Source of the DNA: Candidatus Saccharimonadota bacterium | GTDB lineage: Bacteria; Patescibacteriota; Saccharimonadia; Saccharimonadales; Saccharimonadaceae | NCBI GenBank assembly: GCA_905372095.1 | Contig: CAJPNK010000001.1 | Span: 310,001-374,000, forward strand | Reading direction: 5' to 3' | Length of the DNA: 64,000 bases | Part shown: positions 52,160-61,547 of the stretch, in pieces | How the letters are laid out: every line of letters begins with the position of its first letter | Position numbering within the stretch: the first letter of the stretch is position 1 | Made by a program: the position numbers and the translations under genes | Notes under the pieces: generated by a model | Seen by the model: the letters and a program-made list of their open reading frames with translations, nothing else | Told to the model about the DNA's origin: nothing | The model's database searches: none

Positions 52160-52902
52160 TTGCGGCAGATCAGCCCGCCTGCTTTCCGCCTGATGTGTTA
52201 GTTGCGGTTTCGTCGAAAGACGACGGCACCATGCTCAATCGTATTCGCGGTCGCCACGTAGCTGATGTCATGAATAATCGGCGGCGGTTTTGCGATCAAA
52301 TCGGCGTTAAGTATGACGACGTTGTCTATCACGTAATTTCCTATGACCAAACACAAACTTTTGACAATATTGCCGAAGTCACTGAAGCTGACACAGTGAA
52401 GTACAACAGCGAGGGGATTTTTGCTGACGCGCTATATACCGAAATGGCTGGTGTAGGATTGTTCCTGCCAGTGGCGGACTGTATCGCCACCGTCATTTAT
52501 GATCCAAAACGCCGGGCGCTTATGCTGGCGCATCTGGGTAGGCATTCGACGGTTGCGCGGTTAATGTCTCGGGCAGTTCGGTATTTTGTCGAGCGCGGTA
52601 GCCAGGCAAAAGATTTACAAATTTGGATGTCGCCGAGCATCACGCAGAAAAATTATCGTATGGATTATTTCAATCATACAAATGATACGAATTGGCAAAA
52701 TTTCTGCCGTCAAACGGCTGACGGAATTTATCTGGATATGCAAGGATTTAATCGTTCGTTGGCTATCCGGGCGGGCGTTCCTGGTGATAACATTTTCATC
52801 TCGCCAATTGATACCGCAGATGATCCGAGCTATTTCTCACATTCAGCTGGTGATACAGGGGGAAGATTCGCAGTGCTAGCAGAGATAAAATCTACTAAAT
52901 AA
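52156..52902 (+). CDS. pgeF: PgeF/YfiH-type purine nucleoside phosphorylase-like protein
   Basis: A 248-residue member of the laccase-domain (DUF152) family, whose members act as multi-substrate purine nucleoside enzymes or in peptidoglycan editing. The metal-site residues are visible: YHVISYDQT (about 65), VADCIATVIYD (Cys about 112) and LAHLGRH (His about 129). The usual HAGWRG motif is changed to HLGRHS. ATG 52156 overlaps the rsmA stop (ATGA); ATG 52144 is possible. Confidence 0.85.
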   Translation: MIAADQPACFPPDVLVAVSSKDDGTMLNRIRGRHVADVMNNRRRFCDQIGVKYDDVVYHVISYDQTQTFDNIAEVTEADTVKYNSEGIFADALYTEMAGVGLFLPVADCIATVIYDPKRRALMLAHLGRHSTVARLMSRAVRYFVERGSQAKDLQIWMSPSITQKNYRMDYFNHTNDTNWQNFCRQTADGIYLDMQGFNRSLAIRAGVPGDNIFISPIDTADDPSYFSHSAGDTGGRFAVLAEIKSTK

Positions 52903-52954
52903 GCTCCAAAACGTCATGGCAATGTTGTGTGTTATCTTGATTATCATTAGTATA

Positions 52955-52983
52955 TTGCTAAAAAAATAAAGTATAAGTATAAT
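52955..52983 (+). promoter_or_regulatory. Promoter of BspA-like gene 1
   Basis: TTGCTA (52955-52960), 17 bp, TATAAT (52978-52983), 8 nt before the ATG. The -35 box and the A-rich spacer closely match the promoter of BspA-like gene 2. Confidence 0.75.
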
Positions 52984-52991
52984 GGTACTAA

Positions 52992-54503
52992 ATGAATAGA
53001 TGTTGGAAAACAAAAAGGCTAAAATTTGGATTGGCCATCAAGGCGTTAGCCGTGACAATAGGTGTGCTAGCGGCGTTTTCTGGTCCGATGTTTTACTCGC
53101 CAAAAGCTGTCGCCGACGCCATCAATGACACAGATTTTGTGTTTACCGTGGACACGCGCAAATCTGGGTCGCCAGATACCCAGTTCATCATTCCGATAAG
53201 AGGAGGCGGATATAATTATACTATCGATTGTAATAATGATGGCACGGTCGAAGCAACCGCTCAGACCGGATCTTATACTTGTAGTTACGCTACACCTGGT
53301 GTGTATACGATTCGTATCGGAGGTGTGTTTCCAGAGTTTTATCTCAATAACGGCGGCGATAAACTGAAGATGATTTCTATTGATCAGTGGGGGAAGAATA
53401 AATGGAGATCGTTGGTGGCTTCATTTTACGGTGCTGCAAATATGGATGTAAAGGCGATTGATACTCCCGATTTGTCGCAGACTGACTCGATATACTCTGT
53501 CTTTAGAGGCAATACTTCTCTCAAGGGTGAGAATGCTAACTGGAATTGGAACACCTCGACCATTACTAATATGGGTAGTGCGTTTAGCGATACTGAAAAT
53601 TTCAATCAAAACATCGGGTCGTGGGATGTCTCTAATGTTGTTTTTGCTGGCGGTTTATTTAATAACGCGACAGCATTTAATAATGGCGGCAGCGATTCGA
53701 TTAAAAATTGGAACACTGGCAAAATGACTGCGATGAATGCAATATTCCAAAATGCAGTTAAATTTAATCAACCGATAGGCTCGTGGGATGTCTCAAAAGC
53801 CGAGTTGATGAGTGAAATGTTTAATGGCGCTCGTGCCTTTAATCAATCTTTGGCAAATTGGCGGCTAGATTCGCTCGTTTCGACAACTGGTCTACCAAAC
53901 AGTCCTTGGTCTGGCGCCCCTAGGATGTTGGACAATAGCGGTTTGTCTATGAAAAATTATGATGCTACTTTGATATCTTGGGGTATTCAATCAACTAACT
54001 CGCCGCTTATACTAGGGGCCGCCGGGTTGAAATATTGCACTGCTGATGCGGCTAGAAAAAATCTAATCAAGCCAGTCGCCGACGGCGGGCATGGCTGGAC
54101 CATCAATGGCGATGCAAAGGAGTGTCCGAAGCATACTGTAGTTTTTGATACCCAGGGAGGAATGGCAATTGCCGGCCAAGAAGTTGCTTTTACTGATAAA
54201 ATTACCGCGCCAGTTGTGTCAAATCGGCAGGGTTACACTTTTGCTGGGTGGTATACGGATAACACTTTTGCGAGAGCCTGGAACTTTGCTGTCGATACTA
54301 TGCCAGACAGTAATTTAACTTTATATGCAAAGTGGATCGAGAATCCTAAGTCTGTTGCAACAAGCAGTGGTGCTTCGGAAAGCAATTCAAGCTCATCAAC
54401 CAAGCTGGCCGAGACTGGTGCGGATGCGGGAATATTTTTCTCTGCGGCAGTTACATTTATAGCGGTTGGTTCTATCGCGATTAAGCTGATTAAACGAAGC
54501 TAG
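52992..54503 (+). CDS. BspA-like surface protein 1 with LAETG sortase signal
   Basis: A 503-residue exported protein: signal helix (about 15-42), a PKD-like N-terminal part (about 45-115), then BspA-type DUF285 leucine-rich repeats (about 115-340) with the recurring FNQNIGSWDVS and NWNTS motifs, an InlB B-repeat/Listeria-Bacteroides module (about 375-445, GYTFAGWYTD...LTLYAKW), a Ser-rich spacer, LAETG at 472-476, a hydrophobic helix and KRS. The LAETG is a sortase signal; the sortase is at 8890-9480. The inferred role is an adhesin. Confidence 0.92.
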   Translation: MNRCWKTKRLKFGLAIKALAVTIGVLAAFSGPMFYSPKAVADAINDTDFVFTVDTRKSGSPDTQFIIPIRGGGYNYTIDCNNDGTVEATAQTGSYTCSYATPGVYTIRIGGVFPEFYLNNGGDKLKMISIDQWGKNKWRSLVASFYGAANMDVKAIDTPDLSQTDSIYSVFRGNTSLKGENANWNWNTSTITNMGSAFSDTENFNQNIGSWDVSNVVFAGGLFNNATAFNNGGSDSIKNWNTGKMTAMNAIFQNAVKFNQPIGSWDVSKAELMSEMFNGARAFNQSLANWRLDSLVSTTGLPNSPWSGAPRMLDNSGLSMKNYDATLISWGIQSTNSPLILGAAGLKYCTADAARKNLIKPVADGGHGWTINGDAKECPKHTVVFDTQGGMAIAGQEVAFTDKITAPVVSNRQGYTFAGWYTDNTFARAWNFAVDTMPDSNLTLYAKWIENPKSVATSSGASESNSSSSTKLAETGADAGIFFSAAVTFIAVGSIAIKLIKRS

Positions 54504-54563
54504 CTTGTAAGTGGCAACATTAAAATAATCTTGATAGTTGTTTAGCGCTGTCAGGGCCGTAGA

Positions 54564-55559
54564 TTACCTTCTTGATAATTCTATCATCTGCCCAAAATAT
54601 GCCGGATTGGCTACGGATACGTTGTGTGTGCTATCTTCGACTAGTACGCCGCGAATATCTAAACCAGGGAACTCCTGGCTAAGCGTCGCTATAAGTTTGC
54701 GTATATTTTTTCGGCTGTTATCATTCATGCGGCTTAGTTTTGGCGCAAAAAGGGTGACGGGCGTGCCAGGTTGCAGCTTCTTGAGTGAATTCTCGAGATC
54801 TTCAACAAAACCACCGCGCGACATCGCAATAACGTCTCTCAGCTGAACTAATAGCGGCACGGCTGGCATTTTTTCTCCGTCGTTTTCTCGCCAAGCTTTC
54901 TGGGCTTCGGAATCGGGTGAATGTTTGATGTATTGCGATAGGTAAGTCGTTTCTATCAATTGTGCTACTGCGATAAATATACCTAGCGGTTTTTGCCAAC
55001 TTGGCGCATCATCTGCGGCAACAAACTCGGTTTTGTCAGGATTATCAAGAACACTAGGTATATTTGCTGCAAGCCTGCTGCCAAACGAATGCCCGACTAC
55101 GCCTACTCGGTCAGCATAATGAGTCAGGTGCTCATTTAGTTCGGGTGCTATTTCTTCGGCTAAGGGTGAGAAACTGCCCGTTTCTAAAATTTTACGAGCA
55201 ACGCTCTTTTCCATAGAGCTGGTTGGTAGCGTCAAGACTGAAGCTGGATTTCCTTCTTCGTCGCGCCAGGCCTCGGCTATTCTGGCCATCTCTAGCCGTG
55301 CTGCTGTCGTTGTAGGGTTTCCCATGAATCCAGTTCCGTAGACGATAGTAATGCCGGACGGGCCATTGCCAAATTCAACCAAAGTCATCGCCGTATTCCC
55401 TAGAGAGCTTGGTATGGGGTGCTGTCTGATATTTTCTACAAGCTTTGCTTGCTCGCTGCTAGGAGTTCTGTCGATTACTCCATAAGTAGGTTCTCTGTTA
55501 TTTCCCGAGAATATAGTACAAGGAATCCTTTCGGCTGCGTAGTTGGGCGACCTTCTCAT
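54564..55559 (-). CDS. Alpha/beta-hydrolase-like protein
   Basis: A 331-residue cytosolic-looking protein with a nucleophile elbow GHSFGSR (about residues 174-180, Ser176) and a late Asp-Ser-Thr-His (VLVEDSTHNVS), giving a plausible Ser-His-Asp triad; TIVYGTGFMGNP (about 83-94) may form the oxyanion region. The substrate is unknown: lipase, esterase and peptidase are all possible. ATG 55559 is chosen because TATAAT (55572-55567) is 7 nt upstream. It lies on the opposite strand between the two BspA-like paralogues. Confidence 0.8.
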   Translation of the reverse strand: MRRSPNYAAERIPCTIFSGNNREPTYGVIDRTPSSEQAKLVENIRQHPIPSSLGNTAMTLVEFGNGPSGITIVYGTGFMGNPTTTAARLEMARIAEAWRDEEGNPASVLTLPTSSMEKSVARKILETGSFSPLAEEIAPELNEHLTHYADRVGVVGHSFGSRLAANIPSVLDNPDKTEFVAADDAPSWQKPLGIFIAVAQLIETTYLSQYIKHSPDSEAQKAWRENDGEKMPAVPLLVQLRDVIAMSRGGFVEDLENSLKKLQPGTPVTLFAPKLSRMNDNSRKNIRKLIATLSQEFPGLDIRGVLVEDSTHNVSVANPAYFGQMIELSRR

Positions 55560-55616
55560 AAGTATTATTATAGTATATAATTTTTCTATTGTCAAATAAT
55601 TTCGTCGTAAAACCCG

Positions 55617-55645
55617 TTGCTAAAAAGCTAAAGCATAAGTATACT
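55617..55645 (+). promoter_or_regulatory. Promoter of BspA-like gene 2
   Basis: TTGCTA (55617-55622), 17 bp, TATACT (55640-55645), 7 nt before the ATG. Confidence 0.75.
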
Positions 55646-55652
55646 AATAATC

Positions 55653-57140
55653 ATGAATAAACATTTTAAAGTAACAAAAATACAGAAGTTCAAATTGCCA
55701 TTAAAAACGTTGGTTGCTACGTTCGGTGTCTTGTTGGTGCTTGTCGCGCCGACGTTCTATTCGCCAAAGGCTGCGGCTGATGCTATCAATGACACGGACT
55801 TTGTGTTTACTGTGGACACGCGCAAACCAGGGTCGCCAAACACTCAGTTTGTTATTCCGACAAGCGGTTCAGGATACAATTATACTGTTGACTGCAATAA
55901 TGACGGTGTAACTGAGGTATCTGGGCAGACTGCCTCTTATACTTGTAATTACGCTACGCCGGGGATCTACACCATACGTATTGGCGGCGTCTTTCCGTGG
56001 TTTATCGTAAATGGCAGCGGCGACAAGTTAAAACTGCTTTCGATTGATCAATGGGGCACGAACAAGTGGAAGAATATGCGTTCTGCCTTTGCTGGCGCGG
56101 AGAATATGGATGTCAAGGCTGCTGATACGCCAGATTTAAGCCAAACTACTGACTTATCATGGATGTTCATTGGAAATAAATCGCTGAAAGGTGAAAGCGC
56201 TAACTGGAATTGGAATACGTCAACTATTACCAAAATGTCGGGCGTCTTTCAAAATGCAAACCAATTTAACCAAAATGTAGGTTCTTGGGATGTTTCAAAG
56301 GTGACTGATACCGCTGCTATGTTTAATGGCGCCAGCGCTTTCAATAACGGAGGTAGCGATTCTATTGCGAATTGGAATACATCGAACCTCGTGATTGCAA
56401 ATGATATGTTCCGAAAGGCGGCGTCGTTCAACCAACCGATTGGCTCGTGGAATATGAAGAAGGTGCAGTTTCTTGTTCGTTTTTTAAGCGATGCAACTTC
56501 GTTCAATCAATCGCTAGCTGCTTGGCGATTGGATTCGTTGGTTATTTTGCCGGGAAAACCGTTGTCTGGTGCGGCGGCCGCGCTTGATCATACAGCGATT
56601 TCGCGCCAGAATTACGATGCTATGCTAATTGCTTGGGATGCGCAGAATCTAAAATCGCCAATGTCGCTTGGTGCGGCCGGTTTGAAATTTTGTGCAGCCG
56701 CTTCGGCGCGGGCTAATATCTTGAAGCCTGTTGTCGACGGCGGACACGGCTGGGTAATCACTAGTGATGGCAGGCTGTGTACAAAACATAAAGTAACATT
56801 TGATTCGCAATCCGGTTCTGCCGTTCCAAATAAGATGGTAGGCTATACGTATCCTTTCAGACCGCCGGTCGCTCCGACCCGCTCTGGCTACACTTTTGCC
56901 GGCTGGTACACAGATACTGCTTTTACGACTGCTTGGGACTTTGCGAACAATACGATGCCAGACAATGACTTGACCTTGTATGCAAAATGGACGAAGAACC
57001 CTGCGTCTGCCTCTACGCTGTCTCCGGAGTTGCCAAAATCGCCTGGTGTCAGACTGGCTGAAACAGGCTCAAATACAGTGTTGTTTGTCTTGGCGGCGTC
57101 TATCTTTGTAGCTTCTGGTATTGTTTTGTTCAAAAAGTAA
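55653..57140 (+). CDS. BspA-like surface protein 2 with LAETG sortase signal
   Basis: A 495-residue paralogue of the protein at 52992, alike over its whole length: signal helix, PKD-like region, DUF285 repeats (NWNTSTITKM, FNQNVGSWDVSKV), InlB B-repeat (GYTFAGWYTD...LTLYAKW), then LAETG at 468-472, helix and KK. The most divergent part is the loop region near 285-320 and the spacer before LAETG. The two genes likely arose by duplication that included the promoter. Two adhesins may differ in ligand or be alternately used. Confidence 0.92.
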   Translation: MNKHFKVTKIQKFKLPLKTLVATFGVLLVLVAPTFYSPKAAADAINDTDFVFTVDTRKPGSPNTQFVIPTSGSGYNYTVDCNNDGVTEVSGQTASYTCNYATPGIYTIRIGGVFPWFIVNGSGDKLKLLSIDQWGTNKWKNMRSAFAGAENMDVKAADTPDLSQTTDLSWMFIGNKSLKGESANWNWNTSTITKMSGVFQNANQFNQNVGSWDVSKVTDTAAMFNGASAFNNGGSDSIANWNTSNLVIANDMFRKAASFNQPIGSWNMKKVQFLVRFLSDATSFNQSLAAWRLDSLVILPGKPLSGAAAALDHTAISRQNYDAMLIAWDAQNLKSPMSLGAAGLKFCAAASARANILKPVVDGGHGWVITSDGRLCTKHKVTFDSQSGSAVPNKMVGYTYPFRPPVAPTRSGYTFAGWYTDTAFTTAWDFANNTMPDNDLTLYAKWTKNPASASTLSPELPKSPGVRLAETGSNTVLFVLAASIFVASGIVLFKK

Positions 57141-57336
57141 GCGAAACGTCCGTAATATAGGCAGGTAAAGTAAAAAGATGGCTTATCTACTATTTCCAGA
57201 AAACTAGTGTCGAACCAGGAAATATCAAAGACGAAAATTAGTTCAAGATGTAGTTTCGGTTGTTGCTGATCAGGTTTGTATTGCGGGGTGATAATGTGCT
57301 AGTAAACTTCTGTCGCCTCTGATATACTTAGAAGCA

Positions 57337-58836
57337 ATGGGAAAGAATCTTTATATCACAACGGCGATTCCATATGTCAATGGCAAGCCGCATATCGGTA
57401 ATGCGCTAGACTATTTGCTTGCAGATATCTGGTCGCGCTACCAGCAGCAGAAAGGCAAAAAAGTACGCTTTCAGGTTGGCACTGATGAGCATGGTAATAA
57501 AATCGCCGCCAAGGCTGCCGAACAAAATCTGACGCCGCAAGCATATGTCGATCAAACTCATCAAAATTTCAAGATACTGATGGATGCTGAACACGCCGAA
57601 TATACTGATTTTGTCCGTACGTCTGATTCACATCATATGGGGGCGGTGCGCTATATTTGGAAACAGTTGGACCAAGCGGGGCTAATTTATAAAAGTACTT
57701 ACAACGGCTGGTACTGTATGGGTCATGAAGCTTTCTTTACTGATAAAGAAGTTCAAGAAACTGGCGGGGTTTGTCCTGACCACCAAACGCCTTATCAACA
57801 AGTTAGCGAAGAGAACTATTATTTGAAAGCGAGCGCTTATACTGATAAAGTCCGCCAAGCAATCGAGTCGGGCCGAATGAAAATTGTACCAGAGTTTCGT
57901 AAGAAAGAGTTTCTGGAATTAATGAAAGACGGTTTGCACGACGTATCAATTAGCCGGCCGCGCAAGAGTCTGACCTGGGGAGTACCGGTACCAGGAGACG
58001 ACAGCCAGGTGATGTATGTCTGGTTGGACGCCTTAGCTAATTACATCACGGTGCTAGGTTATCCGGATCAGCCGGAGTGGAAAGATTTTTGGCCAGCTGA
58101 CGTGCAAGTGATTGGCAAGGATATTCTGCGTTTTCATGCCGGTATTTGGCCAGTAATGCTATTAGGGGTTGGTCTACCGCTGCCGAAGACGCTGTTAGTA
58201 CACGGTTTCGTTAATGTGGGCGGTGCTAAGATGAGCAAAACTGTTGGTAATGTTGTCGATCCGATGGAGATTATCAAGGATTACGGCGTTGACGCTTTTC
58301 GCTATTACTTTTCGCGGCATATTCCGACCAAGGATGACGGCGACTTCACCTGGGAGAAGTTTGAGAAGGCTTACAACGGAGAGTTGGGCAATGATCTCGG
58401 TAATTTAGTGCAGCGGGTTATTGCTATGATTCAGCGTTATCAGTCGGGTGTAATTGGCGAGATTCCTCGCCCGGGACACGATATGGGGCCATACCGCCAG
58501 GCGATGGAAGCGCTTGATTTTGATCGAGCAATAGACGAAGCATGGCAACAGGTGCGAGCACTTAATCAATATATTGATGATGTTAAACCGTGGGAAGTTG
58601 CCAAGAAGCGCCAAAAAGACACTGATGCTGCCGAGCATTTATCGGAAATTTTATCTTACGCTGTTGGTGCGCTTGAGGAAATTGCTGATTTGCTAACTCC
58701 GTTTATGCCAGTGACCGCTAGTACTATTCACAAGATGTTCTCGGCAGGAGTTGTGCCCGAGAAAGCAGCGCCACTTTTCCCAAAAATCTATATTCATACG
58801 CCCGCTCCGCAAACGGCATCTAGTAAAAAGAAATAA
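57337..58836 (+). CDS. metG: Methionyl-tRNA synthetase
   Basis: Class I synthetase charging tRNA-Met. The 499-residue protein has the HIGN form of HIGH (about 19-22), a zinc-knuckle region with C-x2-H and C-x2-H in place of four cysteines (WYCMGHEAF, VCPDHQTP), and GAKMSKTVGN (KMSKT form, about 297). It ends without the EMAP-type C-terminal tRNA-binding domain. TATACT (57323-57328) is 8 nt before the ATG. The 196 bp before it hold no gene. Confidence 0.96.
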   Translation: MGKNLYITTAIPYVNGKPHIGNALDYLLADIWSRYQQQKGKKVRFQVGTDEHGNKIAAKAAEQNLTPQAYVDQTHQNFKILMDAEHAEYTDFVRTSDSHHMGAVRYIWKQLDQAGLIYKSTYNGWYCMGHEAFFTDKEVQETGGVCPDHQTPYQQVSEENYYLKASAYTDKVRQAIESGRMKIVPEFRKKEFLELMKDGLHDVSISRPRKSLTWGVPVPGDDSQVMYVWLDALANYITVLGYPDQPEWKDFWPADVQVIGKDILRFHAGIWPVMLLGVGLPLPKTLLVHGFVNVGGAKMSKTVGNVVDPMEIIKDYGVDAFRYYFSRHIPTKDDGDFTWEKFEKAYNGELGNDLGNLVQRVIAMIQRYQSGVIGEIPRPGHDMGPYRQAMEALDFDRAIDEAWQQVRALNQYIDDVKPWEVAKKRQKDTDAAEHLSEILSYAVGALEEIADLLTPFMPVTASTIHKMFSAGVVPEKAAPLFPKIYIHTPAPQTASSKKK

Positions 58837-58841
58837 GCCAA

Positions 58842-59645
58842 ATGAATTCGTTGCTTCGCTTGGTTGATACGCATTGTCATATTCATGATGGGGAGTTCTA
58901 TGACGCTTCGGCACGCGAGAAGGCTTACCAGGAATCAGTGAAGAATGGCGTAGCGATGATTTGTGTTGGTACGGATTTGCGCAGTTCGCGTCAGGCTCTA
59001 GAGTTTGCTATGATGCATGATTTTGTTTGGCCAGTCGTCGGCATTCACCCGCACGACGCAGCGACAAATAACGTCGAGGAATTGCGCCAATTGGTAGCAG
59101 GCAATCGCGATGAAATCGTCGGCATTGGTGAAATTGGTTTGGATTATTTTTATGATAATAGTCCGCGTGACATACAACAGAGCGTTTTGCGGCGGCAGCT
59201 TGAGGTAGCGCGAGATTTTAACCTGCCGATTAGTTTTCATGTACGCGACGAAAAAGCTGCTGCTGGCGCAGTCTGGGCGGATTTTTGGCCGATTTTCGAT
59301 GAATTCAAAGGTTTGCGCGGCATTTTGCATAGCTTTACCGACTCTGAGGAAAATTTGCAGCATGGGCTGGATCGTGGTTTATATGTTGGTGTTAACGGCA
59401 TAAGTACTTTTACTAAAAATAAAAATCAACAGAAAATGTTTAACCAAATTCCGCTTGAACGCTTAGTTTTTGAAACTGACGCACCTTTCTTGACGCCAGT
59501 GCCATTTCGTGGTAAAGTGAATATACCAGCGTATGTGAGGCAGGTAGCAGAATATCATGCGCGCGCTCGTGACCTTGCTATAGAAGAGGTCGCTAGCGTA
59601 ACTACTCGCAACGCGCGGCAAATTTTTGGGATTAATTATGAATGA
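58842..59645 (+). CDS. tatD: TatD family metal-dependent deoxyribonuclease
   Basis: A 267-residue TIM-barrel metal hydrolase with LVDTHCHIHD (about 7-16), VGIHPHDA (about 66), IGEIGLDYFYD (about 93), SFHVRDE (about 130), LHSFTDS (about 165) and FETDAPFLTP (about 210). Members act as 3'-5' DNA exonucleases in repair. It starts 5 nt after metG, a pairing common in bacteria, and overlaps the next gene by 8 bp. Confidence 0.95.
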   Translation: MNSLLRLVDTHCHIHDGEFYDASAREKAYQESVKNGVAMICVGTDLRSSRQALEFAMMHDFVWPVVGIHPHDAATNNVEELRQLVAGNRDEIVGIGEIGLDYFYDNSPRDIQQSVLRRQLEVARDFNLPISFHVRDEKAAAGAVWADFWPIFDEFKGLRGILHSFTDSEENLQHGLDRGLYVGVNGISTFTKNKNQQKMFNQIPLERLVFETDAPFLTPVPFRGKVNIPAYVRQVAEYHARARDLAIEEVASVTTRNARQIFGINYE

Positions 59646-59952
59646 GAGTTTTAATAATAAAGTAGAACCTTATGCACCGGTAGAAAATGCCGGTCGTTTT
59701 AATTATGAACAAATTGCTAATGGCAATTCTTATCGTAATCCCGAGTTAGAGCGCTTAGGCGAGTTAGCGCGTAGACAAGCTGAGTCGGCCGATCAAACAA
59801 CCGAATCGCCCTGGGTTGACTATATAGAAGAATTGAACAATCCAAAACCCGAAAAGCCGCTTACTCCTGAGCAGAAAATTGCTGCTGCCAGTCAAAACGT
59901 AGTTAAATTTCGAACTGAATGTTTAGAAGGCGAGTTTGGTCTAGCTGCATAA
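59638..59952 (+). CDS. Small acidic protein of unknown function
   Basis: A 104-residue, Glu/Asn-rich soluble protein with no membrane segment and no recognised domain. ATG 59638 lies inside the 3' end of tatD, the normal coupling seen in this operon. The next gene begins 3 nt downstream. Confidence 0.65.
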   Translation: MNESFNNKVEPYAPVENAGRFNYEQIANGNSYRNPELERLGELARRQAESADQTTESPWVDYIEELNNPKPEKPLTPEQKIAAASQNVVKFRTECLEGEFGLAA

Positions 59953-59955
59953 ATT

Positions 59956-60390
59956 ATGGTCAAGCGTGTTCTCACAAAAACTCTCAAACTTTTTGTCGGC
60001 GATGATTTATCGCTTGGTTTGCCGAAGCTTCGCAAAAAACGTCCGCTCAAGAAACTGAGCGAGCGCGAGCTGTTAGTGCTAGAAAGCGAAATTGGCTCGG
60101 AACTTTTTGGAGAGGTGCCAAAGGGTCATCGCCGCGAATTCTTTTGCCTGGACGAAAAAACATGGATGTGGCATGAGGAGTGGATTGATGCTAAGCACAA
60201 ACTTAAAACCCACACTATCAAGTATGAAGTAACCGATCGAGGTATCTTGAAAACTCAACCTGGCCCGCGTTATTCATACCTCGAGGGTGATGAATTGCGT
60301 AATTTTAGTATCGCTACGCAAATGTATTATGAGCAAGTTGCCCGCCAAGTTTACAAGCGAGATCCCGAGACCGGCGAAAAATTGGTATAA
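59956..60390 (+). CDS. Small basic protein of unknown function
   Basis: A 144-residue protein with a strongly basic N-terminal third (LRKKRPLKKLSE) and a Trp/Tyr-rich centre (FFCLDEKTWMWHEEWID) followed by predicted strands (THTIKYEVTDRGILKTQPG). No family recognised. It is part of the metG-tatD operon. Its last codons carry the TATAAT that serves as the -10 box of the following cysteine desulfurase gene. Confidence 0.68.
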   Translation: MVKRVLTKTLKLFVGDDLSLGLPKLRKKRPLKKLSERELLVLESEIGSELFGEVPKGHRREFFCLDEKTWMWHEEWIDAKHKLKTHTIKYEVTDRGILKTQPGPRYSYLEGDELRNFSIATQMYYEQVARQVYKRDPETGEKLV

Positions 60391-60398
60391 TAGAAAGC

Positions 60399-61547
60399 GT
60401 GAAATCATCGATAATCTATCTCGACCATGCTGCTGCCACGCCTCTAGACGAGCGCGTTTTGACGGCGATGCAGCCGTATTTTTCTGAGATGTTTTATAAT
60501 CCTTCGGCGCCATACGCTCCAGCGGTGGAAGTCAAGCGCGCTTATAACGAAGCTAAGCATCGTTTGGCGGTTTGTCTTGGCGGGCAGGCTAGCGAGCTGG
60601 TTATGACGGCTGGCGCTACCGAGTCTATTAATTTGATGATAAATAGCGTTGACGGACATATCGTATCAAGTACCATTGAGCATGATGCAGTACTGAAAGC
60701 GCTTGGTGATAATATAACGCTGGTGGCTCCATCTAAAAAAGGCAATATCGTGCCGCGCGATATTCAAGCAGCTATTAGGCCAGATACGCAGCTAATAACT
60801 ATCGCTATCGCCAATCACGAGCTTGGCACTATTCAACCGCTACGCGACATTGCTGAAGTTGTCCGTGCTGAGCGTCGCCGCCGGTTTGAAGCAGGCGAAC
60901 CGACGCCGATCTATCTGCACACTGATGCTTCGCAAGGTGCTGGGCAGATTGACATCAATGTAGCGCGGTTAGGCGTTGATGCGTTGACGCTAAATGCTGG
61001 TAAGATCTATGGCCCGAAACAAGTTGGTTTGCTTTGGTGTAATCGGATGATACGCTTGCAGCCGCTAGTTCGCGGCGGCGGGCAAGAGCGGGGCTTGCGC
61101 AGCGGGACCGAAAATGTTGCGGGCACTATTGGGTTTGCAGTAGCGCTAGAATTAGCGCAGCAACATCGTAATTCTGAAAATAAGCGCTTGCGCCAGTTGC
61201 GCGACCAGCTGCAAAATCAGCTGACAGAAGCTTTTCCGTGGGCGATTGTCTCAGGCGATCAAAAACATCGCTTAGCAAGTCATTTGCATATATCATTCCC
61301 CGGAATTGACGCTGAACGTCTAGTTTTTATGCTTGAGCAAAAAGGGGTGCTGGTAGCGACTGGCAGTGCGTGTGCTGCAAATTCCGGGACGCGTTCACAT
61401 GTGCTAGAAGCGATTGGCTTAGCGCCAGAGGCGGCGGACGGCAGTTTGCGTCTGACACTGGGTCGCCTATCGGATGCTGAAACGTGCACGGCGGCTGCCC
61501 GAGAAATTATCGCTGCGATTAATACAGAAAAGGCCAGGTTAGCTTGA
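60399..61547 (+). CDS. Cysteine desulfurase (NifS/IscS family)
   Basis: PLP enzyme that takes sulfur from cysteine and passes it on as persulfide. The 382-residue protein has YLDHAAATPLD at the N terminus, HTDASQGAGQ (about 171), the PLP-lysine motif NAGKIYGPKQVG (usual form S-x-H-K; the His is Gly here) and the active-site cysteine in GSACAANSGTRS (about 324). The start is GTG 60399, 7 nt after TATAAT (60386-60391). Operon position with mnmA suggests its sulfur goes to tRNA 2-thiouridine. Confidence 0.93.
   Translation: MKSSIIYLDHAAATPLDERVLTAMQPYFSEMFYNPSAPYAPAVEVKRAYNEAKHRLAVCLGGQASELVMTAGATESINLMINSVDGHIVSSTIEHDAVLKALGDNITLVAPSKKGNIVPRDIQAAIRPDTQLITIAIANHELGTIQPLRDIAEVVRAERRRRFEAGEPTPIYLHTDASQGAGQIDINVARLGVDALTLNAGKIYGPKQVGLLWCNRMIRLQPLVRGGGQERGLRSGTENVAGTIGFAVALELAQQHRNSENKRLRQLRDQLQNQLTEAFPWAIVSGDQKHRLASHLHISFPGIDAERLVFMLEQKGVLVATGSACAANSGTRSHVLEAIGLAPEAADGSLRLTLGRLSDAETCTAAAREIIAAINTEKARLA

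Noticed and set aside
57141..57336. A gene between BspA-like gene 2 and metG
   Set aside because: Only very short frames without promoter or ribosome site; treated as intergenic.
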